Part shown: piece by piece, positions 43,297 through 53,641 of the stretch | How positions within the stretch are numbered: position 1 is the first letter of the stretch | Layout of the letters: each line of letters begins with the position of its first letter | Assembly: GCF_001412575.1 (NCBI RefSeq) | Contig: NZ_CP011834.1 | Location: forward strand, 2,294,001 to 2,358,000 | DNA: 64,000 nt | Direction of reading: 5' to 3' | Source of the DNA: Limnohabitans sp. 103DPR2 | GTDB taxonomy: Bacteria > Pseudomonadota > Gammaproteobacteria > Burkholderiales > Burkholderiaceae_C | The notes under the pieces: model-generated | Database searches by the model: none | What the model was told of the DNA's origin: nothing | Seen by the model: only the letters and a program-made list of their open reading frames with translations | Made by a program: the position numbers and the translations under genes

Positions 43297-44263
43297 GCTG
43301 CTCGTCAATGGCGTCAGCGCAAGCAAAGTGGGCGTGCCTGCCAACACGCAGCTGACAGCTCTTGATTTTTTGTGCGCAAGATTTCCGGCCGTTCAACGCG
43401 AAGTGTGGCTAAAGCGATTTGACGAAGGCCGCGTGCTGAATGCCATCGGGCAACGCATTGAACCCGGGCAGCGTTTGTTAAGCGAATCGCACTTGCACTA
43501 CTTTCGCGAGGTGTCGGATGAACCCACCTTACCATTCAAAGCGCAGATCATTTTTCAAGACGCGCACTTGGTGGTGGCCGACAAGCCGCACTTCATGCCG
43601 GTCACGCCAGGCGGTCAGTATGTGCAACAAAGTTTGCTGGTGCAACTCAAGCAGCAATTGAATTTGCCAGAGCTCTCACCTATTCACCGCATTGATCGAG
43701 AGACTGCAGGTCTTGTGGTGTTCAGTGTTCGAGCGCAAGACCGTGATGCGTACCAAGCCTTGTTCAGGCTTCGAGAAGTTGATAAAACATACGAGGGGAT
43801 TGCGGCAGCGCCCGAGTCCTCTCCCTTGAGGCTTGAATTTCCACTGACACACAAAAGCAGGATGGTGGAAGATGTTCAGTTTTTCAGGATGCGTGAATTG
43901 GACGCTGATGAAATACAGGATGGCAAAACAACGAACAGCGAAACTTGGATTGACTGTGTTGATCGATTGGATGGCAACGCTTCAGCCATGCCAACCGTCA
44001 CCTCATCGCCGCCAGCCCTGGCGCGTTATGTTTTGAAACCCATCACAGGCCAACGCCATCAATTGCGTGTGCATATGAACGCGCTTGGCTTGCCCTTGTT
44101 GGGCGATCAGTTTTATCCGGTGGTCAAGCGCGCTGCGGATTCCCTGGATGATTTCGAAGCGCCTTTGCAGCTTCTGGCAAAAACGATAGCTTTCCATGAT
44201 CCACTGACGGGTGTTGAACGAAGGTTTGAAAGTCGTAGGACTCTTAGACTGACACGCCCTTAG
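43274..44263 (+). CDS. RluA family pseudouridine synthase
   Basis: The product has 329 residues. HRIDRETAGLVVFS holds the catalytic Asp; LKPITGQRHQLRVHM is the family C-terminal motif. The N-terminal part carries an S4-like segment (VQREVWLKRFDEGRVL). Members modify rRNA or tRNA uridines; the site is not clear. ATG 43274 is used; GTG 43265 is the alternative. It overlaps trmB by 23 nt. Confidence 0.88.
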   Translation: MSSSNASKLLVNGVSASKVGVPANTQLTALDFLCARFPAVQREVWLKRFDEGRVLNAIGQRIEPGQRLLSESHLHYFREVSDEPTLPFKAQIIFQDAHLVVADKPHFMPVTPGGQYVQQSLLVQLKQQLNLPELSPIHRIDRETAGLVVFSVRAQDRDAYQALFRLREVDKTYEGIAAAPESSPLRLEFPLTHKSRMVEDVQFFRMRELDADEIQDGKTTNSETWIDCVDRLDGNASAMPTVTSSPPALARYVLKPITGQRHQLRVHMNALGLPLLGDQFYPVVKRAADSLDDFEAPLQLLAKTIAFHDPLTGVERRFESRRTLRLTRP

Positions 44264-44272
44264 CGACCCCCG

Positions 44273-44566
44273 TTAAGTGACATCGAAGATTTTTGGTAAG
44301 TCACGTCCACCATGCAGAATACGTACGATGCTGACCCCTCGCTGGTCAGACTCATAAAAAATCACGTAGTTGCCATGAGAACACGAACGCATTGTTTTTG
44401 ATAACTCTTGTCGCAGTCGATATCCCTCAGGATTGCGAAGAATCGTTTCGCAGTGCGATTGCAACTCTGTTAAAAATTCAACAGCACGCAATGGATTGTC
44501 TTGTGCAATGTAGTCGCCAATTTCCTCTAAATCTTGAGCCGCTAAAGGCGTGATGCTTAACAGCAT
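44273..44566 (-). CDS. parE: ParE/RelE family toxin
   Basis: The product has 97 residues. The family core LSITPLAAQDLEEIGDYIAQDNP and the C-terminal YVIFYESDQRGVSIVRILHGGRD are typical of ParE. ParE toxins usually block DNA gyrase. ATG 44566 overlaps the antitoxin stop (TGATG). The gene ends 10 nt from the convergent pseudouridine synthase gene. Confidence 0.9.
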   Translation of the reverse strand: MLLSITPLAAQDLEEIGDYIAQDNPLRAVEFLTELQSHCETILRNPEGYRLRQELSKTMRSCSHGNYVIFYESDQRGVSIVRILHGGRDLPKIFDVT

Positions 44567-44832
44567 CAATGACTTTTTGATTTGGCTTGTTTAGCGTATT
44601 TGCTTTTTAATCGATCAAAAACAGGGGCTGCATTCTGAGCTGGGCCGCTGACCTTACCAGCCTCCAACTCAGCCTTTAGCGCCTGAAGCTGCATGTCTTT
44701 CTGGCGTTCTGTATCTTCCAGCAAACGCAAACCTGCCCGAACAACTTCACTGACGTTGTTGTAGCGACCACTTTCAACTTGATCTCGTATGAAGGATTCG
44801 AAATGAGGACTGAGGGCGACACTGGTTGGCAT
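44566..44832 (-). CDS. parD: ParD family antitoxin
   Basis: The product has 88 residues. An N-terminal ribbon-helix-helix (TSVALSPHFESFIRDQVESG, then NNVSEVVRAGLRLLED) is followed by a charged C-terminal tail that would bind the toxin. It neutralises ParE and normally represses the operon. A promoter and inverted repeat lie directly upstream. Confidence 0.9.
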   Translation of the reverse strand: MPTSVALSPHFESFIRDQVESGRYNNVSEVVRAGLRLLEDTERQKDMQLQALKAELEAGKVSGPAQNAAPVFDRLKSKYAKQAKSKSH

Positions 44833-44841
44833 TTGACATCC

Positions 44842-44888
44842 TAACTATTATTAACAGTTATTATTTTTGAATCACCCAGACAAGTCAA
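44842..44888 (-). promoter_or_regulatory. parDE promoter with overlapping operator
   Basis: On the minus strand TTGACT (44888-44883) and AATAAT (44865-44860) are 17 nt apart, each 5 of 6 to consensus. An inverted repeat TAACT-N9-AGTTA (44842-44860) touches the -10 box and covers the likely transcription start, the expected place for ParD/ParDE autorepression. Confidence 0.65.
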
Positions 44889-44956
44889 GTGAATGCACAT
44901 GAGCTTAAACATTCTCCCAACAAAGACTTTGCCATTCACTTGCAATCGACCATGAA

Positions 44957-44976
44957 AAAAGCCCCTAACGGGGCTT
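44957..44976 (-). terminator. Terminator after alaS
   Basis: On the minus strand AAAGCCCCGTTAGGGGCTTT forms a GC-rich hairpin running into a T run. It lies 47 nt past the alaS stop. The 67 nt between it and the parDE promoter hold nothing recognisable. Confidence 0.9.
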
Positions 44977-45022
44977 TCTTCAAACTCAAATTTCTGACGA
45001 AATCGTCAGTGCATTTGAAATA

Positions 45023-47647
45023 TCACAAACGCTCGGTCACCCAAGCCTGCACACTGGCCAATGCAGCATTGAGGTGGGTTGCATCCGTGCCACCCGCCAT
45101 GGCCATGTCGGGCTTACCACCGCCCTTGCCGCCCACTTGCTGGGCCACAAAGTTCACCAACTCACCAGCCTTCACTTTGCCTGTGGTGTCGGCGGTCACG
45201 CCTGCGGCCAATTGAACTTTGTCACCGTCCACAGCAGCCAACACAATGGCAGCGGATTTCAGTTTGTCTTTCAATTTGTCCATCGTGTCGCGCAATGTTT
45301 TGGCATCAGCACCTGGCAGCAAGGCGGCCAAGACTTTCACGCCTTTCACATCAGTCGCTTGCGTTATGAGCTCATCGCCTTGTGACGAAGCCAATTTACC
45401 TTTGAGCGCGGCCATTTCTTTTTCCAAGGATTTCACTTGGTCCAAGACTTGGGCGATGCGGCTGTTGAGTTCTGAAGGCGCTGCTTTCAAGCTGCCAGCT
45501 GCTTTGGAAACGGTGGCTTCCAAAGACTGCAAGTAAGCCAAAGCATTGCCACCGGTCACAGCTTCAATACGGCGCACGCCTGCGGCGACACCGCTCTCAG
45601 CAACCACTTTGAACAAACCAATGTCACCGGTACGGTGCACGTGGGTACCGCCGCACAGTTCACGGCTAGAGCCGATGTCCAACACGCGCACGGTTTCGCC
45701 GTACTTCTCGCCGAACAACATCATGGCGCCGGTTTTTTGTGCCGACTCAATGTCCATCACTCGCGCTTGCGTAGCGGGGTTGGCCCAAATTTCTTGGTTC
45801 ACTTTGGCTTCGATGGCCAAGATTTGTTCATCGGTGATGGGGGCGTTGTGCGCAAAGTCAAATCGTGTGCGCTCGGCATTCACCAAGGAGCCCTTTTGTT
45901 GGACGTGGTCGCCCAGCACTTCGCGCAAAGCTTTGTGCATCAAGTGTGTGGCCGAGTGATTGCGCACAGTGGCGGCGCGCACGTCGGTATTCACTTGGGC
46001 TTGTACTGCGTCGCCCACTTTGAGGCTGCCTTCCAGCAACACGCCATGGTGACCAAACACATCCGCCTTGATCTTCAAGGTGTCGGCCACTTCAAACTTG
46101 GCGCCTGCTGTTTGCAACAAGCCCTGGTCGCCCACTTGGCCGCCCGACTCTGCATAAAAAGGTGTGGTGTCCAACACCACCACGCCGTTTTGACCGGCTT
46201 TGAGTTCTGTAGCAGGCGTGCCTTCCACATACAAAGCCAATACTTTGGCGGTGGCTTGCAGTTCGTCGTAACCCACAAAGGTGTTGCCTGCGCCGGTGTA
46301 CTCCAACGCACGGTCCATTTTGAATTTACCGGCCGCACGGGCTTGGGCTTTTTGACGTTCCATGGCCGCGGTAAAGCCGGCCTCGTCCACGCTTAAATCG
46401 CGCTCGCGGCAAACGTCGGCCGACAAGTCCAAGGGGAAGCCATAGGTATCGTGCAATTTAAAAGCCACTTCGCCGGGCAACACTTTAACGCCGCCTTCCA
46501 GCGCTGCGTCCAAAATTTGCATGCCCACTTCCAAGGTTTCAAAGAAGCGCTCTTCTTCAGCCTTCAAGATGTCAGTGATGCGTTTTTCTTGTGAGGCCAA
46601 ACTGGGATAAGCCGCGCCCATCAACTTCACCAGGTCGGGCACCAGCTTGTGGAAGAACGGTGTTTTTTGACCCAGCTTGTAACCGTGGCGAATAGCACGG
46701 CGCACAATGCGGCGCTGCACATAACCACGGCCTTCGTTGCTGGGCACCACGCCATCGCTCACCAAGAATGCGGTGGCGCGAATGTGGTCGGCAATGACTC
46801 GCAATGACTTATTTTCCAAATCTTTGCAGCCTGTTTCACGCGACGCAGCTTTGATCAATGAATCAAATATGTCGATTTCATAGTTGCTGTGCACGTGCTG
46901 GAGAATGGCTGCCAAGCGCTCAAGGCCCATGCCGGTGTCAACGCAAGGTGCAGGCAAGTTCTTCACGCTGCCATCGGGCTGCATGTCAAATTGCATAAAC
47001 ACGTTGTTCCAAATTTCAATGTAACGGTCGCCGTCTTGCTCTGGGCTGCCGGGGGGACCACCTGGAATTTCGGGGCCGTGGTCGTAGAAGATTTCAGAGC
47101 AAGGACCGCAGGGGCCGGTGTCGGCCATCATCCAGAAATTGTCGGACATGTAGCGTCCGCCTTTGTTGTCACCAATGCGCACCACGCGCTCGGGTGGCAG
47201 GCCAATTTCTTTCGTCCAAATGTCGTAGGCTTCGTCGTCTTCGATGTAGACCGTGGCCCACAGTTTTTCAGCGGGCAATTTGTAAACTTGGGTGAGCAGT
47301 TCCCAGGCCCACTTCAAACTGTCGCGTTTGAAGTAATCGCCAAAGCTCCAGTTGCCCAACATTTCAAAGAAGGTGTGATGACGTGCGGTGTAACCCACGT
47401 TTTCCAAATCGTTGTGCTTGCCGCCCGCGCGCAAGCAAGCTTGCACCGACGCTGCGCGCACATAGCTGCGTTTGTCGGTGCCCAAGAACACGTCCTTGAA
47501 TTGCACCATGCCAGAGTTGGTGAACATCAAGGTGGGGTCGTTGCCGGGAACCAAGGGGCTGGACGCCACCACGGTGTGACCTTTTGACGCAAAAAAGTCG
47601 AGGAAGGTTTTGCGAATCTCAGCAACAGAAATAACAGGTGTGCTCAT
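45023..47647 (-). CDS. alaS: Alanine--tRNA ligase
   Basis: The product has 874 residues, full length. The catalytic domain has [20 protein letters not shown], the editing domain [16 protein letters not shown] and CGGTHV (zinc), and the C-terminal DHHA1 domain ends [17 protein letters not shown]. It charges tRNA-Ala and edits Ser/Gly mischarging. It is divergent from gabD across a 97-nt gap. Confidence 0.98.
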   Translation of the reverse strand: MSTPVISVAEIRKTFLDFFASKGHTVVASSPLVPGNDPTLMFTNSGMVQFKDVFLGTDKRSYVRAASVQACLRAGGKHNDLENVGYTARHHTFFEMLGNWSFGDYFKRDSLKWAWELLTQVYKLPAEKLWATVYIEDDEAYDIWTKEIGLPPERVVRIGDNKGGRYMSDNFWMMADTGPCGPCSEIFYDHGPEIPGGPPGSPEQDGDRYIEIWNNVFMQFDMQPDGSVKNLPAPCVDTGMGLERLAAILQHVHSNYEIDIFDSLIKAASRETGCKDLENKSLRVIADHIRATAFLVSDGVVPSNEGRGYVQRRIVRRAIRHGYKLGQKTPFFHKLVPDLVKLMGAAYPSLASQEKRITDILKAEEERFFETLEVGMQILDAALEGGVKVLPGEVAFKLHDTYGFPLDLSADVCRERDLSVDEAGFTAAMERQKAQARAAGKFKMDRALEYTGAGNTFVGYDELQATAKVLALYVEGTPATELKAGQNGVVVLDTTPFYAESGGQVGDQGLLQTAGAKFEVADTLKIKADVFGHHGVLLEGSLKVGDAVQAQVNTDVRAATVRNHSATHLMHKALREVLGDHVQQKGSLVNAERTRFDFAHNAPITDEQILAIEAKVNQEIWANPATQARVMDIESAQKTGAMMLFGEKYGETVRVLDIGSSRELCGGTHVHRTGDIGLFKVVAESGVAAGVRRIEAVTGGNALAYLQSLEATVSKAAGSLKAAPSELNSRIAQVLDQVKSLEKEMAALKGKLASSQGDELITQATDVKGVKVLAALLPGADAKTLRDTMDKLKDKLKSAAIVLAAVDGDKVQLAAGVTADTTGKVKAGELVNFVAQQVGGKGGGKPDMAMAGGTDATHLNAALASVQAWVTERL

Positions 47648-47744
47648 GGCAGGGTATCTTTATGAAAGCCTTACTTGGCCTAACTTTCCATTATAAGATT
47701 GCCGATGCTGCGAATCGCGCCTCAAAACTCTCTTGGAGACCCCT

Positions 47745-49223
47745 ATGGACATGAAAACATCCCCTTTGGCCCTGTTGAAGGACCCCACCCTGCTCAAAAC
47801 CGACGCATTGGTCAATGGCCAGTGGGTCAAAGGCAGCAGCCGTTTTGATGTCAATGACCCCGCCACAGGTGCCAAATTGGCCGATGTGGCCAACCTGGGC
47901 GCCCAAGATGCAGAGGCCGCCATTGCAGCGGCCAATGCCGCCCTGCCCGCCTGGCGCGGCAAAACCAGCAAAGAGCGCAGCATCTTGCTGCGCAAATGGT
48001 ACGACTTACTGATGGCCAATGTCGAAGATTTGGGTCGCATCATGACTGCAGAACAAGGCAAGCCCTTTGCAGAAGCCAAGGGCGAAGTGATGTACGGCGC
48101 CAGCTTTGTAGAGTGGTATGCAGAAGAATCCAAACGCGTCAATGGCGAAACACTGCCCCAGTTTGACAACACACGTCGCCTCTTGGTCATCAAACAACCC
48201 ATCGGCGTTTGTGCTGCCATCACGCCATGGAACTTCCCATTGGCCATGATCACTCGCAAGGTGGCGCCTGCATTGGCCGCCGGTTGCACCGTTGTCATCA
48301 AGCCAGCAGAGCTCACCCCTCTGACGGCTTTGGCCGCTGGTGAATTGGCCATGCGTGCTGGCATTCCCGCTGGTGTGATCAACTTGCTCACCGCCGATTC
48401 AGACAACAGCATTGCAGCCGGCAAGGTGTTCTGCTCTAGCGACATCGTGCGCCACATCAGCTTCACAGGCAGCACCGAAGTGGGTCGTATTTTGATGGCG
48501 CAATCGGCACCCACTGTGAAGAAACTCTCATTGGAATTAGGCGGCAATGCGCCCTTCATCGTGTTTGATGACGCCGACATCGATAGCGCTGTAGAAGGCG
48601 CTATGGCCAGCAAATACCGCAATGCAGGACAAACCTGCGTATGTGCCAATCGCATCTACGTGCAAGAGTCGGTGTACGACACCTTTGTGCAAAAGTTTGC
48701 CGCCAAAGTCAAAGCCTTGAAAGTGGGCAACGGTTTTGAAGAGGGTGTGGTGCAAGGCCCACTCATCGAACCCGCTGCTTTGGAAAAAGTCACACGTCAC
48801 GTCGAAGATGCCAAAGCCAAAGGCGGTGTGGTGTTGGCAGGTGGCAAAGCTTTGAACGGTCAGTTCTTTGAACCCACCGTCATTGGCAATGCCACATCCG
48901 ACATGCTGTGCGCGCGCGAAGAAACCTTCGGTCCCTTTGCACCGGTCTTCAAATTCAAAACAGAGCAAGAAGCCATAGCTGCCGCCAACAACACCGAGTT
49001 TGGCTTGGCCAGTTATTTCTACAGCCGCGATGTGGGCCGCATCTTCCGCGTCAGTGAAGGTTTGGAATACGGCATGGTGGGCATCAATGTGGGCATCATT
49101 GCCACTGAGCATGTGCCCTTTGGCGGCGTGAAGCAATCGGGCTTGGGCCGCGAGGGCTCACACCATGGCATGGAAGAGTACCTCGAGATGAAGTACTTGT
49201 GCATGGGCGATATTTTAAAGTGA
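47745..49223 (+). CDS. gabD: NAD(P)-dependent succinate-semialdehyde dehydrogenase
   Basis: The product has 492 residues. ALDH motifs are present: ITPWNFPLAMITRKVAPALAA, FTGSTEVGRIL, LELGGNAPFIVFDD with the general-base Glu, and GQTCVCANRIYV with the catalytic Cys. It oxidises succinate semialdehyde to succinate, or related short semialdehydes. ATG 47745 has GGAG 6 nt upstream; the TTG 12 nt earlier is less likely. It ends at a strong shared terminator. A glutarate-semialdehyde role is also possible. Confidence 0.9.
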   Translation: MDMKTSPLALLKDPTLLKTDALVNGQWVKGSSRFDVNDPATGAKLADVANLGAQDAEAAIAAANAALPAWRGKTSKERSILLRKWYDLLMANVEDLGRIMTAEQGKPFAEAKGEVMYGASFVEWYAEESKRVNGETLPQFDNTRRLLVIKQPIGVCAAITPWNFPLAMITRKVAPALAAGCTVVIKPAELTPLTALAAGELAMRAGIPAGVINLLTADSDNSIAAGKVFCSSDIVRHISFTGSTEVGRILMAQSAPTVKKLSLELGGNAPFIVFDDADIDSAVEGAMASKYRNAGQTCVCANRIYVQESVYDTFVQKFAAKVKALKVGNGFEEGVVQGPLIEPAALEKVTRHVEDAKAKGGVVLAGGKALNGQFFEPTVIGNATSDMLCAREETFGPFAPVFKFKTEQEAIAAANNTEFGLASYFYSRDVGRIFRVSEGLEYGMVGINVGIIATEHVPFGGVKQSGLGREGSHHGMEEYLEMKYLCMGDILK

Positions 49224-49263
49224 TAGAAATGCATCACCGCATCTCCACCAAGGAGATGTGACA

Positions 49264-49301
49264 CCAACAAAAAAGCCGCTTCACAGCGGCTTTTTTGTTG
49301 G
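49264..49301. terminator. Bidirectional terminator between gabD and scoB
   Basis: Long perfect stem: CCAACAAAAAAGCCGCT pairs with AGCGGCTTTTTTGTTGG around TCAC. A on one arm and T on the other let it stop both the gabD (+) and scoAB (-) transcripts. Confidence 0.93.
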
Positions 49302-49320
49302 GAGAATTTTCTAATGGGGT

Positions 49321-49962
49321 TTAGAAAATTAGCTTCACACCCGTTTTACTTTGCAAAACTTCTTGCGTCACACCGGGGGCCATCTCCACAACCTTCAAAC
49401 CTTCAGGCACAACATCCATCACAGCCAAATCAGTGATGATGCGATCCACAACGCCCACACCCGTTAAAGGCAATGTGCACTGGGGCAAGATTTTCAAATC
49501 TTCGGTGCCGTCTTTTTTCTTGGCCACGTGTTCCATCAAGATGATGACGCGCTTCACGCCCGCCACCAAGTCCATGGCGCCGCCCATGCCCTTGACCATC
49601 TTGCCTGGAATCATCCAGTTGGCCAGGTCGCCCTTTTCGCTCACTTGCATGGCGCCCAGGATGGACAAATTGATTTTGCCACCGCGAATCATCGCGAAGC
49701 TGTCATGACTGCCAAAGATGGAAGAGCCTTTGATGGTGGTCACTGTTTGTTTGCCCGCATTGATCAAGTCGGCGTCGACTTCATCTTCTGTGGGGAATGG
49801 GCCAATGCCCAGCATGCCGTTTTCAGATTGCAGCCACACTTCAATGTTGCTGGGCACATGGTTGGCCACCAAAGTGGGAATGCCAATGCCCAAGTTCACA
49901 TAAAAGCCGTCTTGTAATTCGTGGGCAGCACGCGCCGCCATTTGGTCTTGATTCCAGCTCAT
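49321..49962 (-). CDS. scoB: 3-oxoacid (succinyl-CoA:acetoacetate) CoA-transferase subunit B
   Basis: The product has 213 residues. It has [17 protein letters not shown] and [12 protein letters not shown] with the catalytic Glu that forms the CoA thioester, and [19 protein letters not shown]. With subunit A it moves CoA from succinyl-CoA to acetoacetate or similar acids. It lies 2 nt after scoA. Confidence 0.94.
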   Translation of the reverse strand: MSWNQDQMAARAAHELQDGFYVNLGIGIPTLVANHVPSNIEVWLQSENGMLGIGPFPTEDEVDADLINAGKQTVTTIKGSSIFGSHDSFAMIRGGKINLSILGAMQVSEKGDLANWMIPGKMVKGMGGAMDLVAGVKRVIILMEHVAKKKDGTEDLKILPQCTLPLTGVGVVDRIITDLAVMDVVPEGLKVVEMAPGVTQEVLQSKTGVKLIF

Positions 49963-49964
49963 GC

Positions 49965-50672
49965 TCAGACTCCTGCTTTCTCTGTGATGGTGCGTTTTTC
50001 AATGCGCTTTTCGGGGTGCTTGTTGAGCACCAAGCGATGAACATAAATGCCAGGCAAGTGAATTTGATCGGGCACCATGTCGCCGGTTTCCACAATCTCT
50101 TCAACTTCCACAATGCACACCTTGCCGGCCATGGCCACCGCAGGATTGAAGTTGCGCGCTGTTAGGCGAAATTGCAAGTTGCCTGATTTGTCGGCGCGCC
50201 ATGCTTTCACCAAAGACACGTCAGGCACCAAAGCGCGCTCCATCACGTAAGTTTCGCCATCAAACTCACGCAGCTCTTTGCCATCTGCCACCACTGTGCC
50301 CACGCCTGTTTTGGTGAAGAAGGCTGGAATGCCCGCACCGCCGGCGCGCAGCTTTTCAGCCAGCGTGCCTTGGGGGGTGAATTCCAATTCCAATTCACCC
50401 GCCAAAAACTGACGCTCAAATTCTTTGTTCTCACCCACATAGGATGAAATCATTTTTTTAATCTGACGTGTTTCAAGCAACTTGCCCAAGCCAAAACCGT
50501 CGACACCCGCATTGTTCGAAATGGCGGTGAGGTTTTTGCATCCAGAGTCGCGCAGCGCATCAATCAGGGCTTCAGGGATACCGCAGAGGCCAAAGCCACC
50601 CACAGCAAGCAGTTGACCATCTGCCACGACGCCTTTCAGCGCCTCGGCCGCAGAGGGGAAAATCTTGTTCAC
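49965..50672 (-). CDS. scoA: 3-oxoacid CoA-transferase subunit A
   Basis: The product has 235 residues. It has [17 protein letters not shown], the N-terminal CoA-binding glycine motif, and [17 protein letters not shown] near the C-terminus. It forms the heterodimer with ScoB and heads the two-gene operon. It is divergent from the AhpD-like gene over an 80-nt gap in which I see no clear promoter. Exact acid specificity is not visible from sequence. Confidence 0.94.
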   Translation of the reverse strand: MNKIFPSAAEALKGVVADGQLLAVGGFGLCGIPEALIDALRDSGCKNLTAISNNAGVDGFGLGKLLETRQIKKMISSYVGENKEFERQFLAGELELEFTPQGTLAEKLRAGGAGIPAFFTKTGVGTVVADGKELREFDGETYVMERALVPDVSLVKAWRADKSGNLQFRLTARNFNPAVAMAGKVCIVEVEEIVETGDMVPDQIHLPGIYVHRLVLNKHPEKRIEKRTITEKAGV

Positions 50673-50752
50673 AGGGCACTCCTAAGAGGGGAAAGACTTA
50701 AAACCCATAGTGTAATAGGTGAATAGAATCGGAAAACTGACAAGGATTGACC

Positions 50753-51355
50753 ATGACCAGCACCGCCAAAGCCCAACGCTACCCCGTACCTGAGCTCAAA
50801 GATGTTCCCGAAGACATTCGCGCCAAGATTTTGGAGGTGCAAGAAAAGGCTGGTTTTGTGCCGCAAGTCTTTTTGGCTTTTGCGCGCAGACCCGCAGAGT
50901 GGCGCGCGTTCTTTGCTTACCATGACGCCCTCATGGTGCCCGAGTCTGTAGGTCGCACCAGCAACCTGACCAAAGGCGATCGCGAAATGATCGTCACCAC
51001 CACCAGTGCGGCCAACAACTGTTTGTATTGCGTGGTGGCCCATGGCGCCATCCTGCGCATTTACGAAAAGAAGCCCTTGGTGGCCGATCAAGTGGCGGTC
51101 AACTATCGCAAAGCAGACATCTCACCGCGGCAGCGCGCCATGCTCGATTTCGCCATGAAGGTGTGTTTGCACAGCGACCAAATTGAAGATGCCGACTTTG
51201 CGCCTTTGCATGCGCATGGCTTAGACGACGAAGACATTTGGGACATTGCGGCCATTACAGCCTTCTTTGGTTTGTCCAACCGCATGGCCAGCTTCAGCAA
51301 CATGATGCCCAATCCTGAGTTTTACTTGATGGGTCGCGTGCCCAAACAAAAATAA
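50753..51355 (+). CDS. AhpD-like peroxidase-related protein (carboxymuconolactone decarboxylase family)
   Basis: The product has 200 residues. The AhpD-type redox pair is in NNCLYCVVAHGAIL (CxxC plus His), and SFSNMMPNPEFYLMGR ends the protein. Members reduce peroxides or act in related redox steps. ATG 50753 is chosen; the frame has a TTG 6 nt upstream. Stand-alone between scoA and the convergent thioesterase gene. Confidence 0.88.
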   Translation: MTSTAKAQRYPVPELKDVPEDIRAKILEVQEKAGFVPQVFLAFARRPAEWRAFFAYHDALMVPESVGRTSNLTKGDREMIVTTTSAANNCLYCVVAHGAILRIYEKKPLVADQVAVNYRKADISPRQRAMLDFAMKVCLHSDQIEDADFAPLHAHGLDDEDIWDIAAITAFFGLSNRMASFSNMMPNPEFYLMGRVPKQK

Positions 51356-51378
51356 CAGGCTCTCGGCGGCTTGCTTTT

Positions 51379-51801
51379 TCAGGGCGTCACGCGAGCCCTG
51401 ATTTCGTCCGGCAAGTTCACGGCTTTTTGCAAAGGGAAATCCACCCAAATTGTGGTGGCGCCGCCTGCCGCGTAAATCACACCAGGCTTGTCCACCAGCT
51501 CCAAGGTGCACCAGCTCTCAAAAGTGGTGCGCGCAGGGTCGCTAACATACATTTTGGCCAGCACATTCCCTGGGTATTCCAGCTGTTTGTAGAAATTGCA
51601 AAAGGCATTCACGATGACGGGCCCCTGCCCTTGCGGATTAGGCTCGCAGCCAATCGACTGAAAATAATCAATGCGCACGGTTTCCAGATATCTAAAGTAA
51701 ACCGTGTTGTTGACATGCCCCATGGCATCCATGTCACCCCACCGAATGGGGATGATCATTTCGTGAACTTTTTTCTTGATCTCTGGTATTTCAAATTTCA
51801 T
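51379..51801 (-). CDS. Acyl-CoA thioesterase, 4HBT hot-dog family
   Basis: The product has 140 residues. IRWGDMDAMGHVNNTVYFRYLE carries the catalytic Asp of the 4-hydroxybenzoyl-CoA thioesterase family, shown here as WGDMDAMGHVNN. It should hydrolyse an acyl-CoA. It lies between genes for CoA and fatty-acid metabolism and is divergent from ETF-QO. The substrate is unknown. Confidence 0.88.
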   Translation of the reverse strand: MKFEIPEIKKKVHEMIIPIRWGDMDAMGHVNNTVYFRYLETVRIDYFQSIGCEPNPQGQGPVIVNAFCNFYKQLEYPGNVLAKMYVSDPARTTFESWCTLELVDKPGVIYAAGGATTIWVDFPLQKAVNLPDEIRARVTP

Positions 51802-51855
51802 CGTTCATCTCGACTAATTGCATTGGCCTAAGTCATCATTTAGGTGACTTGATGA

Positions 51856-51870
51856 AGGCAGATTCTGCCT
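51856..51870. promoter_or_regulatory. 15-bp palindrome upstream of ETF-QO
   Basis: AGGCAGA-T-TCTGCCT is a perfect 7-bp palindrome in the 136-nt gap between the divergent thioesterase and ETF-QO genes. It may be an operator. A second looser pair (GTCA/TGAC) lies just before it. Confidence 0.35.
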
Positions 51871-51937
51871 CTTCCACGCTTAAAATGGACAGATTGCCAT
51901 ATTTGGCCCCTAAATTTCAACTTGATGTGAGTCCACC

Positions 51938-53635
51938 ATGACACCCGAAGAGATTTTGAATACACACGGTCCCCGCGAATCCATGGAATACGACGTGGTG
52001 ATTGTGGGCGGTGGCCCAGCAGGTTTGTCAACGGCCATTCGCTTGAAGCAATTGGCCCAAGAAAAAGGCACGGAAGTTTCTGTGGTGGTGTTGGAAAAAG
52101 GTTCCGAGCCCGGCGCGCACATTTTGTCGGGCGCCATCATGGACCCCATTGCCCTGACTGAACTCTTTCCCAACTGGAAAGAAATGGGCGCCCCTTTAAA
52201 TCAACCGGTCACGGAAGACATCTTCTTGATGACCACTGAAAACGGCGCCACACGCGTCCCCAATTTCGCCCTGCCACCCTGCTTTCACAACGATGGCAAC
52301 TACATCATCAGCTTGGGCAACCTCACCCGCTGGTTAGGCGAACAAGCCGAAGCCTTGGGCGTGGAAATTTTCCCTGGCTTTACAGCGGCAGAAGTTTTGT
52401 ACAACGCCGACGGCTCCGTCAAGGGTGTGGCCACTGGCAACATGGGTATCGGCAAAGATGGCGAGCCCACCGACAATTTCCAATTGGGCATGGAACTGCA
52501 CGCCAAGTACACCGTGTTTGCCGAAGGTGCACGCGGCCATTTGGGCAAGCAAGTGATTGCCAAATTCAAATTGGACGATGGCAAAGATCCACAAAGCTAC
52601 GGCATTGGCATCAAAGAACTTTGGGAAATTGACCCTGCACGTCACAAAGCTGGTTTGGCTTTGCACAGCGCCGGTTGGCCCTTAGACGAAAACACTTACG
52701 GCGGCTCTTTCTTGTATCACATGGAAGACAACAAAGTGGTGGTGGGTTTTGTGGTGGGCTTGGATTACACCAACCCTTGGCTCAGCCCCTTTGAAGAGTT
52801 CCAACGCTTCAAAACGCACCCCAACATCCGTTGGTACTTTGAAGGCGACGAGGCCAAAGGCATTGCGCCGGCCAAACGCATTTCTTATGGTGCGCGTGCC
52901 ATTACGGCAGGCGGACTCTTGTCTTTGCCCAAAACAGTGTTCCCAGGTGGCGCCTTGGTAGGTTGCGATGCGGGGTATCTCAATGCCAGCCGCATCAAAG
53001 GAAGCCACGCAGCCATCAAGACTGGCATGTTGGCAGCCGAAGCGGCCTATGACGCATTGCAAGCTGGACGCGCGCATGACGAACTCAGCGCGTACCCAGA
53101 AGCTTTCGAGAACAGCTGGTTGCACACCGAGTTGAACAAGGCCCGCAACTTCAAGCAGTGGTTCAAAAAAGGCCGCACAGTGGGCACGCTCATGACCGGT
53201 GTGGAGCAATTTGTGTTGCGCGGCCATGTGCCCTGGACGCTTCGCCGTGCAGCGGCCGACCACACTTACCTCAAGCCTGCTGCCGAATGCCAACCCATTC
53301 AATATCCCAAGCCCGATGGCAAGCTCACGTTTGATCGATTGTCGAGTGTGTTCATCAGCAACACCAACCACGAAGAGAATCAACCAGCGCACCTCACCTT
53401 GAAGGACGCCAGCGTGCCGGTGGGCATCAACTTGGCCAAATTTGCAGGCCCCGAGGCGCGTTATTGCCCTGCTGGCGTTTACGAGTACGTCAAGAACGAA
53501 GACCAATCCGATCGCCTGCAAATCAATGCGCAAAACTGTGTGCATTGCAAAACCTGCGACATCAAAGATCCTACGCAAAACATCGTCTGGGTCACACCAG
53601 AAGGCGGTGGCGGACCCAACTACTCAGGCATGTAA
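51938..53635 (+). CDS. Electron transfer flavoprotein-ubiquinone oxidoreductase
   Basis: The product has 565 residues. The FAD site DVVIVGGGPAGLSTAIRL lies near residue 15, with EKGSEPGAHILSGA after it; the C-terminal ferredoxin-like part has CVHCKTCDIKDP plus an earlier Cys (YCPAG), giving the 4Fe-4S cluster. It passes electrons from ETF, reduced by acyl-CoA and other dehydrogenases, to ubiquinone at the inner membrane. ETF genes are not in the window. It ends just before the glycine riboswitch promoter. Confidence 0.95.
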   Translation: MTPEEILNTHGPRESMEYDVVIVGGGPAGLSTAIRLKQLAQEKGTEVSVVVLEKGSEPGAHILSGAIMDPIALTELFPNWKEMGAPLNQPVTEDIFLMTTENGATRVPNFALPPCFHNDGNYIISLGNLTRWLGEQAEALGVEIFPGFTAAEVLYNADGSVKGVATGNMGIGKDGEPTDNFQLGMELHAKYTVFAEGARGHLGKQVIAKFKLDDGKDPQSYGIGIKELWEIDPARHKAGLALHSAGWPLDENTYGGSFLYHMEDNKVVVGFVVGLDYTNPWLSPFEEFQRFKTHPNIRWYFEGDEAKGIAPAKRISYGARAITAGGLLSLPKTVFPGGALVGCDAGYLNASRIKGSHAAIKTGMLAAEAAYDALQAGRAHDELSAYPEAFENSWLHTELNKARNFKQWFKKGRTVGTLMTGVEQFVLRGHVPWTLRRAAADHTYLKPAAECQPIQYPKPDGKLTFDRLSSVFISNTNHEENQPAHLTLKDASVPVGINLAKFAGPEARYCPAGVYEYVKNEDQSDRLQINAQNCVHCKTCDIKDPTQNIVWVTPEGGGGPNYSGM

Positions 53636-53641
53636 AAAGTG

